Source: Acidimicrobiia bacterium
Lineage (GTDB): Bacteria > Actinomycetota > Acidimicrobiia > Acidimicrobiales > CAIXPF01
DNA: 41,300 bases
Assembly: GCA_947476745.1 (NCBI GenBank)
Contig: CANJRG010000028.1
Span: 1 to 41,300 of the forward strand
Reading direction: 5' to 3'
Positions 29,505 to 37,375 of the stretch are shown here, in pieces. Within the stretch, counting starts at the first letter, position 1; each line of letters starts with the position of its first letter. The notes beneath the pieces were generated by a model that did not search any database, had not been told where the DNA came from, and was given only the letters and a program-made list of their open reading frames with translations. A program made the position numbers and the translations under genes.

Positions 29505-30318
29505 GTGACCGAACCCACGCACCCGACCGACCCGACCGAGCCTGCGGACGCCACCGACCCGACCGAACCCGCCGACCCGACCCGACCCGCCGATCCGGCC
29601 GCCACCCCGAGGATGGCCGATCCTCCGCCGGAGCGACGGGCGCTGGGGCGCCAGGCCCTGATTCATCGGCCTGGCCACCGGGGCGTACGGCATCTCCTTC
29701 GGCGTGCTGTCGGTGACCGCCGGGCTGAGCGTGGCCCAGAGCTGCGTGCTGTCGCTGGTGATGTTCACCGGGGCATCGCAGTTCGCCCTGGTCGGGATCA
29801 TCGGAGCCGGGGGCGTGCTGGGCGCGGCGGCCGGAAATGCCCTGCTGCTCGGTGCCCGCAACGTGGCCTACGGCTTCGTCGCCGCCCCCATCCTGGCCAA
29901 GGGACGCGGGCGTCGGCTGGTGCTGTCTCAGTTGGTGATCGACGAGACCGTGGCCATGGCCCGCGCCCAACCCGACCCCGTCTCGGCGCGTTACGCCTTC
30001 TCCGCCACCGGGCTTGCCATTTACGTGCTGTGGAACGCCGGGACGTTGGCCGGCGCGGTCATCGGTGGCGAGGTCGATCCGGCGCGGTTCGGCCTCGACG
30101 CCATGTTCCCGGCCGCGTTCCTGGCTCTGCTGGTACCGCAACTGCGGCAGGGCGGGGCTCACCGCGCCGCCGTGGTCGGTGCGGTGATCGCACTGGTCCT
30201 CATCCCGCTGACCCCCGTCGGCGTACCCGTCCTTGCGGCGTCGCTCGGCGTCCTGGCGGCCGGCGCCGGCCGGGCCGCCACCGGGCCCACCGACCGGGGT
30301 ACGGAGGGGTGGCGATGA
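29505..30318 (+). pseudogene. azlC: AzlC-family branched-chain amino acid export permease, frameshifted near 29661
   Basis: The membrane part reads AIYVLWNAGTLAGAVIGG, VMFTGASQFALVGIIGAGG and NALLLGARNVAYGF, typical of AzlC. Its expected first helix, IGLATGAYGISFG, lies in this frame but directly behind a stop (29659-29661). The natural N terminus is in another frame from GTG 29505: Thr-Asp-Pro repeats, then RRALGRQAL. The join needs removal of 4 nt (ATTC near 29661-29664). So either the gene is broken or the assembly has a small insertion; a shortened product from GTG 29704 would lack the first helix. The stop overlaps the azlD start by 4 nt. Together AzlCD export branched-chain amino acids and analogues. 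Confidence 0.65.
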
Positions 30319-30617
30319 ACGGGACGGCGTTGCTGCTGATCTCAGCCGGCTGCTACCTGATGAAGGCTTTCGGCCCGCTGGTGCTGGCCGATCGGTCCTT
30401 GCCCCCGACCGCAGCGCGGCTGGTCGGGCTGCAAGCGGTGCCGGTACTCGCTGCGCTGGTGGTGATCCAGACCGTGTCGAGTGGCGACCGGCTCGTGCTC
30501 GACGCCCGGCTGCCCGCGCTCGGCGTCGCCGCCGTGCTCATCTGGCGGCGGGCACCGTTTCTGGCCGTGGTCCTCGGCGCCGCCGCCACGGCGGCCCTGC
30601 TGCGGACGGTGTGGTAG
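30315..30617 (+). CDS. azlD: AzlD-family branched-chain amino acid export subunit
   Basis: A 100-residue membrane protein with four hydrophobic segments (about residues 5-20, 38-52, 66-76, 81-95), the size and pattern of AzlD; YLMKAFGPLVL and RLVGLQAVPVLAALVV are typical. It pairs with AzlC in a two-subunit exporter. Its ATG overlaps the azlC stop (ATGA), so translation is coupled and a frameshift upstream may lower its expression. Confidence 0.85.
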   Translation: MNGTALLLISAGCYLMKAFGPLVLADRSLPPTAARLVGLQAVPVLAALVVIQTVSSGDRLVLDARLPALGVAAVLIWRRAPFLAVVLGAAATAALLRTVW

Positions 30618-30709
30618 GCCCGCGCCGGGGTCAGCTGCGGTCGGTGCACCACCGGGGTCGGGGCCCACACCACGACCGACCGACCGACCGAATGACCTGG
30701 AGCGCGAGC

Positions 30710-30736
30710 CTAACGGTTGTTTGGTAGGGTTATCTC
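30710..30736 (+). promoter_or_regulatory. TetR promoter with overlapping palindrome (putative autoregulatory operator)
   Basis: The 18-bp partial palindrome CTAAC-N8-GGTAG (30710-30727; matched positions CTA-x-C and G-x-TAG) overlaps the -10 box TAGGGT (30725-30730), which ends 6 nt before the ATG at 30737. A repressor bound here would block the promoter of the tetR/acyl-CoA dehydrogenase operon. Confidence 0.45.
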
Positions 30737-31552
30737 ATGGTGGTGACCGAGCCGACACCCGTGCACGGCGTCAGCACAGCCGGCACCGCCCGCAACGTTC
30801 CCGGCGACGAACCGCAAACCGGCCGCCAACGGGTGCTCGAGCAGGCCGCGTGGCTGTTCCAGCGGCAGGGCTACCGGGAGACGACGCTGCGCGACATCGC
30901 CGCCGCCTCCGGCATGAAGGCCGGCAGCATCTACTACCACTTCGACTCCAAGGAACAGCTCCTCGATGCCGTCCTCGAGACCGGCATCGAGCGCATCACC
31001 GCAGAGTTCGTCGAGGCCGCCCGCACCATGCCACCCGGTACGCCGGCTCGGGAACGTCTTCGCCGACATGTCCTGGCCCATCTCGAGGCGCTGTACGAAC
31101 ACGGCCCGTTCACCACCAGTCACGTGACGGTGTTCAAGAGCGCGCCCGACGCCGTGAAGGCCTTGGGCGTCCCCAGCCGCGACGCCTACGAACAGTTATG
31201 GGCCGACCTGCTCGACCGCTTCGCCGCCGACGGGCTACTACGTCCCGACGTCGACCTGGCGCTACAGCGCATCCTGCTGCTCAGCGCCGCCAATGCCACC
31301 CTCGACTGGTTCGACCGTAACGGTCCCCGCACCATCGAGGACCTGGCCGCCGCCCTCACCGAGCAGTTCTGGTCCGGCATCGCGACCGAATCGGCTGTGC
31401 CGGACCGGTCCGCCGAGTGGGATAAGCCTGCTCTGCCGGCCGGACGCGACCACGCGGGCGGCTCGTTCGCGGCCGGCGCAGGACCACTGCGAACCCAACC
31501 CGACGAGAACCCACCCGTCCACCACCCACGAGGAACAGCGAACACGCCATGA
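30737..31552 (+). CDS. TetR/AcrR family transcriptional regulator
   Basis: A 271-residue regulator. The TetR HTH lies at about residues 30-75 (RVLEQAAWLFQRQGYRETTL, IAAASGMKAGSIYYHFDSKE). The ligand domain follows to about 215. A Pro/Gly-rich tail of about 50 residues makes it longer than usual. It is predicted leaderless. Its stop overlaps the acyl-CoA dehydrogenase start by 4 nt (ATGA), so regulator and enzyme are in one operon; the ligand is probably an acyl-CoA related to that enzyme's substrate (inference). Confidence 0.88.
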   Translation: MVVTEPTPVHGVSTAGTARNVPGDEPQTGRQRVLEQAAWLFQRQGYRETTLRDIAAASGMKAGSIYYHFDSKEQLLDAVLETGIERITAEFVEAARTMPPGTPARERLRRHVLAHLEALYEHGPFTTSHVTVFKSAPDAVKALGVPSRDAYEQLWADLLDRFAADGLLRPDVDLALQRILLLSAANATLDWFDRNGPRTIEDLAAALTEQFWSGIATESAVPDRSAEWDKPALPAGRDHAGGSFAAGAGPLRTQPDENPPVHHPRGTANTP

Positions 31553-32700
31553 GCAACCGCAACGCCTACATGACCGACGAGCTCCAAGCCATCTACGACC
31601 AGACCCTGGACTTCGTGGCCAAGGAGGTCACCCCCTTCGGCGACAGCTGGGAGGAGGACGGCAAGGTTCCCCGTGACGTGCTGGCCAAGATGGGCTCGCT
31701 GGGCATGTTCGGCCTACGCGTCCCCGAGCAGCATGGCGGCCTCGGCCTGGGCATGTTGGCCTCCGCGGTGTTCTCCGAGGCACTCGGCACCTCCACCTAT
31801 GCCGGGTTCGAAGCCACCGTGCTGGTCCATACCGACATGTCCGGCCCGCACCTGGTGAACTCCGGCAGCCCGGAACAGCTGGCCAAGTACCTGCCCGGCG
31901 TCCTGGCCGGCACCACCATCCTCGCCATCGGGGTGACCGAGCCCGATGCCGGCTCCGACGTGGCCGGCATGCGCACCAAGGCGGTCAAGGACGGCGACGG
32001 CTGGCGTATAAACGGCACCAAAACCTTCATCACCAACGGTGTGTACGGCGACGTCGCCATCGTCGGCGCACGCACCGATCCGGACAACCGTTACGGCATC
32101 TCGATGTTCATCGTGCCCCGGGGCACCGAGGGCTTCAGCGTCGCCAAGAAGCTCGACAAGCACGGCTGGCGATGCTCCGACACCGCCGAACTCGTGCTGG
32201 ACAACGTGTGGGTTCCCGACGACCAGCTGCTCGGAACACCCCACCGCGGCTTCTACGAGACGATGAGGAACTTCCAGAACGAGCGGATGGTACTGGTCGG
32301 TATGGGTATCGGTGCCGCCCAGGTGGCGATCGACATCACCCTCGACTACTGCCAGCAGCGCAAGGCCTTCGGCGCGCACCTGTTCGACCTCGGCGCCATC
32401 CGGCAACGTATGGCCATGAACCAGGCCAAGATCGACGCGGTCCGCGCCTCGATGTACCACGCCGCATGGATGGGCGATCAGGGCCAGGACAACGTGAAGG
32501 CGATGAGCGGCGTCAAGGCCTTCGGCTGCGAGGCCGTCAACCAGATCATGTACGACTGCCTGCAGTTCCACGGCGGCATCGGCTACATGCGGGAGAGCGC
32601 CATCGAGCGGCTCTACCGCGACGCCCGCATCCTGCCCATCGGCGGCGGCGCCACCGAGGTCATGCTCGAAGAGGTCGCCAAGCGGTCCTACCAGAGCTGA
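31549..32700 (+). CDS. Acyl-CoA dehydrogenase
   Basis: A 383-residue flavoprotein. The pattern VTEPDAGSDVAGMRTKAVKD (about residues 131-150) is the first signature, INGTKTFITNGVYGDVAIVG the second, QQRKAFGAHL the FAD-binding region, and YMRESAIERLYRDARILPIG the C-terminal block. The MCAD-type catalytic Glu would fall at GGGAT, which has Gly; long-chain and isovaleryl types use a Glu in another helix, so this one belongs to that group or has another base (DITLDY lies at that place). It oxidises an acyl-CoA and passes electrons to ETF. It is translated with the TetR gene and ends at a 12-bp hairpin. Confidence 0.9.
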   Translation: MSNRNAYMTDELQAIYDQTLDFVAKEVTPFGDSWEEDGKVPRDVLAKMGSLGMFGLRVPEQHGGLGLGMLASAVFSEALGTSTYAGFEATVLVHTDMSGPHLVNSGSPEQLAKYLPGVLAGTTILAIGVTEPDAGSDVAGMRTKAVKDGDGWRINGTKTFITNGVYGDVAIVGARTDPDNRYGISMFIVPRGTEGFSVAKKLDKHGWRCSDTAELVLDNVWVPDDQLLGTPHRGFYETMRNFQNERMVLVGMGIGAAQVAIDITLDYCQQRKAFGAHLFDLGAIRQRMAMNQAKIDAVRASMYHAAWMGDQGQDNVKAMSGVKAFGCEAVNQIMYDCLQFHGGIGYMRESAIERLYRDARILPIGGGATEVMLEEVAKRSYQS

Positions 32701-32703
32701 CCG

Positions 32704-32730
32704 GTCGGCGGCACCGACGGTGCCGCCGAC
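32704..32730. terminator. 12-bp perfect hairpin between convergent genes
   Basis: GTCGGCGGCACC (32704-32715), loop GAC, GGTGCCGCCGAC (32719-32730). It lies between the acyl-CoA dehydrogenase stop and the convergent LLM gene and lacks a U-tract. Confidence 0.75.
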
Positions 32731-32776
32731 GACCTGCCACGGGCCGGGCCGCACACGCAGCCCGGCCCGCTACGCG

Positions 32777-33655
32777 TCAGCTGTACTGCTGCACCAGCGG
32801 CGTGACGGCGTCGAGGTCGCGCCGGACGAAGTCGGCATCCACCAGCCCGGCCGAGGGGGCGGTCAGCACCAGGCGCTGTACCCCGAGCGTCGCATACCGC
32901 TCGATCCGGGCCGGGGTCGGCCGGGAGAACATCACCAGCGACACCGGCACCGAGTCGGGGTCGCGTCCGCCCTCGGCCACCAGCCGGCGGAACAGCTCGA
33001 GGCCACCGGCGACATCGGGACGGCCGTCGTCGCCGGCCAGCCAGGCGTCGATCGGCATCCACTCATCGGCATACTCCGCGGCATGGCGGATACCGAGCGG
33101 TCCCCAGTTGCCCGACGCGATCGGTACGGTTCCCCGGACCGGCTTCGGGTACAGCCACGACGGCGACACCTTGTCCCAACGTCCGTCGAAGCCGGCCTCG
33201 CTGTCGGTCCACAACGCCCGCAACGCGGCGACGCGCTCACGCAGGGCCGAGTAGCGCAGGCGGAACGGCAGCTCGGGCCGGTGGTCGGCCAGCTCCTCGG
33301 CGTTCCAGCCGACACCCACGCCGAGCACCACCCGGCCGCCGCTGACCACATCGAGGGTGGCCACCTCACAGGCGAGGTCGACGACGTTCTTCTCCAACAC
33401 CAGCGACACCGCGGTGCCGAGCACCAGACGCTCGGTGACCGACGCCGCGGCGGCGAGCGACACGAACGGGTTCATCATGTGCAGATAGCCCTCGGGCAAA
33501 GCCTCGCCGGAGGGATGCACGCTCGTTCGGGACGTCGGGATGTGGGCATGCTCGGGCAGCCACATCGATTCGAAGCCCCGGGCCTCGAGTTCGCGGGCCA
33601 GCGGAGCGGGAAGCAGCCCGGAGGCCGAGTTCATGGAGGTGTAGCCGAATCGCAC
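32777..33655 (-). CDS. LLM class F420-dependent oxidoreductase (TIGR03619-like)
   Basis: A 292-residue luciferase-like flavoenzyme. FGYTSMNSASGLLPAPLARE, FESMWLPEHAHIPTSRTS (about residues 28-45), GTAVSLVLEKNVV and VVLGVGVGWNAEEL match the TIGR03619 F420-dependent group. It would oxidise or reduce an unknown substrate with F420. Start: GTG 33655, placed 7 nt after TAGCTT on the minus strand; the frame is open further upstream, but that part is antisense to the neighbouring methyltransferase end. It lies 10 nt downstream of that methyltransferase gene, yet has its own -10 box inside it. Confidence 0.85.
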   Translation of the reverse strand: MRFGYTSMNSASGLLPAPLARELEARGFESMWLPEHAHIPTSRTSVHPSGEALPEGYLHMMNPFVSLAAAASVTERLVLGTAVSLVLEKNVVDLACEVATLDVVSGGRVVLGVGVGWNAEELADHRPELPFRLRYSALRERVAALRALWTDSEAGFDGRWDKVSPSWLYPKPVRGTVPIASGNWGPLGIRHAAEYADEWMPIDAWLAGDDGRPDVAGGLELFRRLVAEGGRDPDSVPVSLVMFSRPTPARIERYATLGVQRLVLTAPSAGLVDADFVRRDLDAVTPLVQQYS

Positions 33656-33662
33656 GGCCGGC

Positions 33663-33668
33663 AAGCTA
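33663..33668 (-). promoter_or_regulatory. -10 box predicting a leaderless GTG start for the LLM gene
   Basis: On the minus strand TAGCTT ends 7 nt before GTG 33655. It overlaps the stop codon of the upstream methyltransferase gene. Confidence 0.5.
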
Positions 33669-34625
33669 GCGGACCCGGTGCAACCACAGGGCCCCGCCAC
33701 CGTTGTGGCGGGCCGGCACCCCGGCGTGGAACCGACGGGGGTCGATCGTCTCGAGCAGCGACGGCCACAGCAGGATCTCGAAGCTCTCGTTGAACTGCAG
33801 GAACGCCCGGGTCAGGTACTGCTCGTTCCAGTTCCGCCCCTCCGCCACCCAGTCGTCGGGGTACTCGAAGCCGGGGAAATGGTCGTGCACATGGATCACC
33901 ACGCCGGGGGCGACCAGCGGCAGGATCTCGTGGATGATGCGGGTCACGTCGCTGCCGGTCTTGGCCACATGGGTCGAGTCGATGAACAGCACGTCGCCAG
34001 GCCCCAGCTCGTGGAAGATGGCGAGATCGACCTGCTGGCTGCCCACCTCGAGGATCGACACGTCGGCGGCGTCGGCCGGACGGATCAGGCTGTCGAGCAG
34101 CTCCGGGTACGGGTCGACGAAGGTGAACGTGGTGTGACGGCCCAGGTGCTGCTCGCGGACGTCGAGCATGCAGGCCGACGAGTAGCCGCAGCCGAGCTCG
34201 ATCACCCGGCGGGGTCGCAGGTGGCACAGGATCGCCGTGAGCACAGCCGCGTCGCCGTCGCCGTAGGCGGGGTTCTGCCAGAAGTACCGCATCCCGCGCG
34301 CCGTGGCCTCGTCACGCCCGGCGACGAACTCGGCCCGGGCCAGATGGGGCCGTAGCGCGTCGAGGAACGCCCACTGCTCGTCGAGACGCAGGTCGATCCC
34401 GGCCGGCGCAGCGGTCCGGTCGACGGCCAGCGCGGCGACCACGCCAGGGTCCTTCAGGTCCACGACCGGCGAGTAGAAGTGGCCGGGTGGCCGCCACTGG
34501 GGCGCCCAACCCTGCACCAACTCGGTCAGCTCGGCGATGCGACGTTCGTAGGAGCGGCTCACCGGCAGACGGCGGGCGAGGTCACGCAGCCCCTGCTTCG
34601 ACCGGGTGATGACCGAATCGCGCAT
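33666..34625 (-). CDS. Class I SAM-dependent methyltransferase (Methyltransf_24-like)
   Basis: A 319-residue protein. Motif I is VIELGCGYSSACMLDV (about residues 140-155), FVDPYPELLDSL follows as the acidic strand-2 end, and DVLFIDSTHVAKTGSDV and GVVIHVHDHFPGFEYP are the later motifs with the His-x-His-Asp-His cluster seen in cephalosporin-hydroxylase-like methyltransferases. A long N-terminal extension (1-110) is typical of sugar or lipid-linked substrates. It starts 6 nt after the stop of the SnoaL-like gene, so it is its operon partner. Substrate not known. Confidence 0.82.
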   Translation of the reverse strand: MRDSVITRSKQGLRDLARRLPVSRSYERRIAELTELVQGWAPQWRPPGHFYSPVVDLKDPGVVAALAVDRTAAPAGIDLRLDEQWAFLDALRPHLARAEFVAGRDEATARGMRYFWQNPAYGDGDAAVLTAILCHLRPRRVIELGCGYSSACMLDVREQHLGRHTTFTFVDPYPELLDSLIRPADAADVSILEVGSQQVDLAIFHELGPGDVLFIDSTHVAKTGSDVTRIIHEILPLVAPGVVIHVHDHFPGFEYPDDWVAEGRNWNEQYLTRAFLQFNESFEILLWPSLLETIDPRRFHAGVPARHNGGGALWLHRVR

Positions 34626-34631
34626 GATCGC

Positions 34632-35075
34632 TCAGCCCGCGTAGTAGCCGGGCGGGGGGCCGAACGTGCCGCTGAGATCGGGCGGGCCCTGGTAGAGCCA
34701 GCTCAACCGCCGCGACGCGAAACGCCAGCCGTCTCCCGTACGCACGTACCGGTCGTCGTAGTAGCCGAGGTAGTGCAGCGTCTTGCCGCTGCGGGTGCGG
34801 CAAGCCTCGCTCATGTACCACCGGCCGGTGGCGACATCGGGATCGGCGGGGTCGACCTCGGCGCTGCCGTTGTGGGCCAGCTGCACCACCGCCTCGAACA
34901 GGTCCATGGCCCGGGCCAGCGCGGCACCGATGGCGGCCCGGCCGGCAACGGGACCTCGGCCGATCTCCCAGGTGGCGTCCTCGGCCCAGGTGTCGAGCCA
35001 GGCCTTGCGGTCGTCGCGACACACGGCGTCGGCGTAGCGATGGACGAGCGTACGAATGGCCTCGAGGTCGCTCAT
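34632..35075 (-). CDS. SnoaL/NTF2-like family protein
   Basis: A 147-residue SnoaL-type alpha+beta barrel. IRTLVHRYADAVCRDDRKAW and LDTWAEDATWEIG are the usual N-terminal helices; RTGDGWRFASRRLSWLYQG is the usual C-terminal strand pair. Members are isomerases, hydroxylases or binding proteins, so the function is open. It is predicted leaderless (-10 box 35083-35088) and is the first gene of a two-gene operon with the methyltransferase. Confidence 0.85.
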   Translation of the reverse strand: MSDLEAIRTLVHRYADAVCRDDRKAWLDTWAEDATWEIGRGPVAGRAAIGAALARAMDLFEAVVQLAHNGSAEVDPADPDVATGRWYMSEACRTRSGKTLHYLGYYDDRYVRTGDGWRFASRRLSWLYQGPPDLSGTFGPPPGYYAG

Positions 35076-35082
35076 GGGCCGA

Positions 35083-35088
35083 ACCCTA
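35083..35088 (-). promoter_or_regulatory. -10 box predicting a leaderless mRNA for the SnoaL-like gene
   Basis: On the minus strand TAGGGT ends 7 nt before ATG 35075, with no Shine-Dalgarno. Confidence 0.55.
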
Positions 35089-35199
35089 CCGTGGCACCGG
35101 CCCCGGCCGGTCGGACCGTCGAGCGCAGCGACGCATCACCGCGGTCCGGACCGCTACCAGGAACCGTCGCCCGGAACGGCGACCCGCAGCAGGGACCGC

Positions 35200-35205
35200 T
35201 ACTGT
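35200..35205 (+). promoter_or_regulatory. -10 box of the DUF35/thiolase/cupin operon
   Basis: TACTGT fits TANNNT. The leader is about 37 nt and carries AGGGGG about 8 nt before the ATG at 35249, which sets the start. Confidence 0.5.
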
Positions 35206-35248
35206 GCCCGTCTGGACAGAACGCGACCGCCGATCAGGGGGACAGTCG

Positions 35249-35662
35249 ATGGCACACCCATTGGTACCGGTGCCGACACCGGAGACACAGCCCTACTGGG
35301 ACGGCGTCACCGCCGGCGAACTGCGCCTGCCCCGCTGCGAGGACTGCACTACGGTGTACTTCCCGCCCTCGCCGGTGTGCCCGAACTGCACGTCCCGCAC
35401 GATCGCGTGGATCACCGCCTCCGGTGACGCATCGCTGTACAGCTACGTCATCCACCAGCGCCCGTCGAAGCTGTGGAACGCCGACGGACCCATGTCGGTG
35501 GCGCTCATCGCCCTCGCCGAGGGCCCGATGTTGCTCAGCACGGTGATCGGCTGCCCCCAGACCCCCGAGGCCCTGGTGCTCGACATGCCCCTGCGGGCCA
35601 CGTTCATCCCCTTCGAGGAGATCAAGGTGCTGGCCTTCGTGCCGGCGGAGGAGCAGTCGTGA
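35249..35662 (+). CDS. Zn-ribbon/OB-fold protein (DUF35 family)
   Basis: A 137-residue protein. The rubredoxin-like zinc ribbon is CEDCTTVYFPPSPVCPNC (about residues 31-48), followed by an OB-fold beta barrel (SLYSYVIHQRPSKLW, MLLSTVIGC, ATFIPFEEIKVLAFVP). DUF35 proteins pair with SCP-x-type thiolases and bind acyl-CoA, as seen in steroid and fatty acid degradation. Its stop meets the thiolase start directly downstream, so the complex is made from one operon. Confidence 0.9.
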   Translation: MAHPLVPVPTPETQPYWDGVTAGELRLPRCEDCTTVYFPPSPVCPNCTSRTIAWITASGDASLYSYVIHQRPSKLWNADGPMSVALIALAEGPMLLSTVIGCPQTPEALVLDMPLRATFIPFEEIKVLAFVPAEEQS

Positions 35663-36816
35663 TGCGCCCCGGAGACATTGCCATCGTCGGCGCCGCCGAG
35701 TCGACCCACATCGGGACCGTGCCCAACGTGTCCTCCACCGGCCTCGCCCTCGACGGCGCCGCCAACGCCCTCGCCGATGCCGGGCTGACCGCCAAGGACA
35801 TCGACGGCATCACCACCGGCTACTTCCCGGTCGCGGACATCTCCCGGCAGCTCGGCATCTTCCCCAAGTGGTGCGACAACACCGTGGTCGGCGGCTGCTC
35901 GTGGATGTTCCAGTTACGCAACGCCGCAGCGGCGATCAACGCCGGGTACTGCAGCACGGTGCTGATCACCTACGGCGAGTCCGGCCGCAGCACCCGCCAC
36001 CTCACCAACAGCGGCGACTTCGGAGTACGGGGCGGTTTGGCCCAGCAGTTCGACCTGCTCTACGGCGCAGGCATGCCGGCGGCAATGTTCTGCCTGCCGG
36101 TACTGCGCTACATGCGCGAGTACGGGCTGACCGAGGAGCAACTGGCGTCGGTGCCGGTGGCACAGCGGAAGTGGGCGGCGCTCAACCCCCGGGCCAGCCG
36201 GCATGAGCCGCTGACCGTGCACGACGTGCTGAACTCGCCGATGGTGGCCTGGCCCATCCGCCGTGACATGTGCTGCCTGGTCTCCGACGCCGGCGGTGCC
36301 CTGGTGGTGACCTCGGCCGACCGGGCCAAGGACTTCCCCAGCCCGCCGGTGTACCTGCTCGGCAGCGGCGGCGGCCTCGAGGCCGGCCTGGCCAGTCCGG
36401 CCGGGGTCCGCGATCCGCTGCACCCCGAGTTCATCCGGACCTCGGGTCGGGCGGCGTTCGAGGCCGCGGGCATCACCCACGACGACGTCGACCACCTGAT
36501 GATCTACGACGCCTTCGCCCACAACCCGATCTTCGGGCTCGAAGGGCTTGGTTTCGTCGAACGCGGCGAGGCAGGGCCGTTCATCGCCGAGGGCAACACC
36601 GAACCGGGTGGGCGCCTGCCGATGAACACCAGCGGCGGCGGCATGAGCTATGCCCATACCGGGGCGTACGGCATGTTGTGCATGCTGGAGTCGATCCGCC
36701 AGGTGCGCGGCGAGGCCCCGGCCCAGGTGCCCGACGTCAACATCGCCGTGTGCCACGGCTGGGGCGGCTTCTGGTCGGCCTGCTCGACCCTGGTCTTCGG
36801 CGCCGAACGTCCCTGA
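35662..36816 (+). CDS. Thiolase-like protein (SCP-x/acetyl-CoA acetyltransferase type)
   Basis: A 384-residue thiolase-fold protein of the SCP-x group. VVGGCSWMFQLRNAAAAINA (about residues 74-93) carries a Cys near the nucleophile position; the usual context is altered, so full activity is uncertain. IYDAFAHNPIFGLEGLGF and MNTSGGGMSYAHTGAYGML bring the His loop. These proteins condense or cleave acyl-CoAs, often as a complex with a DUF35 partner. ATG 35662 overlaps the upstream stop by one base; a GTG three bases earlier would overlap by four. The cupin gene follows 59 nt later. Confidence 0.85.
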   Translation: MRPGDIAIVGAAESTHIGTVPNVSSTGLALDGAANALADAGLTAKDIDGITTGYFPVADISRQLGIFPKWCDNTVVGGCSWMFQLRNAAAAINAGYCSTVLITYGESGRSTRHLTNSGDFGVRGGLAQQFDLLYGAGMPAAMFCLPVLRYMREYGLTEEQLASVPVAQRKWAALNPRASRHEPLTVHDVLNSPMVAWPIRRDMCCLVSDAGGALVVTSADRAKDFPSPPVYLLGSGGGLEAGLASPAGVRDPLHPEFIRTSGRAAFEAAGITHDDVDHLMIYDAFAHNPIFGLEGLGFVERGEAGPFIAEGNTEPGGRLPMNTSGGGMSYAHTGAYGMLCMLESIRQVRGEAPAQVPDVNIAVCHGWGGFWSACSTLVFGAERP

Positions 36817-36875
36817 CCATGCCCGGCGGCCCGCACCGGGCAGCATGTCCACCCGATTCCATGGAGGTTGTCGCC

Positions 36876-37217
36876 ATGACCCCGGCCCAGGCCACGATGT
36901 TGAACGAACTGATGAGCCACACCGACACCGACGCGCTCGACTGGCAGCCCATCACCGAGGGCGCCCGCCGTCGGATGCTGCACAGCGATGACGCCGGCCA
37001 GCGCATCCAGATGGTCCAGTGGGACCCCGGGTTCGCGCTCTCCTATCGGGACGAGCACCACTACGACGAGTTCGTGTACATCCTCGAGGGCGATTTCGTG
37101 GACCAGCACCGCTCCTCGGGTCCCGGAACCTTCATCCACAGCGAGCCCGGTTCGTGGCACCAGCCGTCGACCGTCAACGGGGTCACCTTCCTCGCGTTCA
37201 TCTCGCCGCGACGCTGA
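36876..37217 (+). CDS. Cupin-domain protein
   Basis: A 113-residue single-domain cupin. HHYDEFVYILEGDFVDQH (about residues 51-68) is the first motif with His-His and Glu, and GSWHQPSTVNG (about 84-94) the second with its His. Such proteins are metal-dependent isomerases, dioxygenases or sensors, so the function is open. The ATG at 36876 is preferred to 36861 because GGAGG lies 8 nt before it. It is likely the third gene of the DUF35/thiolase operon. Confidence 0.85.
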   Translation: MTPAQATMLNELMSHTDTDALDWQPITEGARRRMLHSDDAGQRIQMVQWDPGFALSYRDEHHYDEFVYILEGDFVDQHRSSGPGTFIHSEPGSWHQPSTVNGVTFLAFISPRR

Positions 37218-37285
37218 TCGGCTTCACACCGAGCCGACCGGCGCCGATCGGACGGTTCGCCATCCGTAACGATCACCAGCGGTCC

Positions 37286-37291
37286 TAGAGT
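37286..37291 (+). promoter_or_regulatory. Putative -10 box of mscL
   Basis: TAGAGT lies about 85 nt before the mscL ATG at 37376, so the mRNA would have a leader, unlike the leaderless genes here. Confidence 0.35.
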
Positions 37292-37375
37292 CAGCCACCT
37301 GTGGGCTTCGCCCCCGCTCAACAGCTGCGCTGAGCCCAGCTGCCGTCACTTCTACGCACCAGAAAGTCGGGAACC

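Noticed and set aside
29659-29661. TGA before the AzlC membrane part as a second selenocysteine codon
   Set aside because: Upstream in that frame there is no AzlC sequence, and no Cys is expected there; a 4-base frameshift explains the break.
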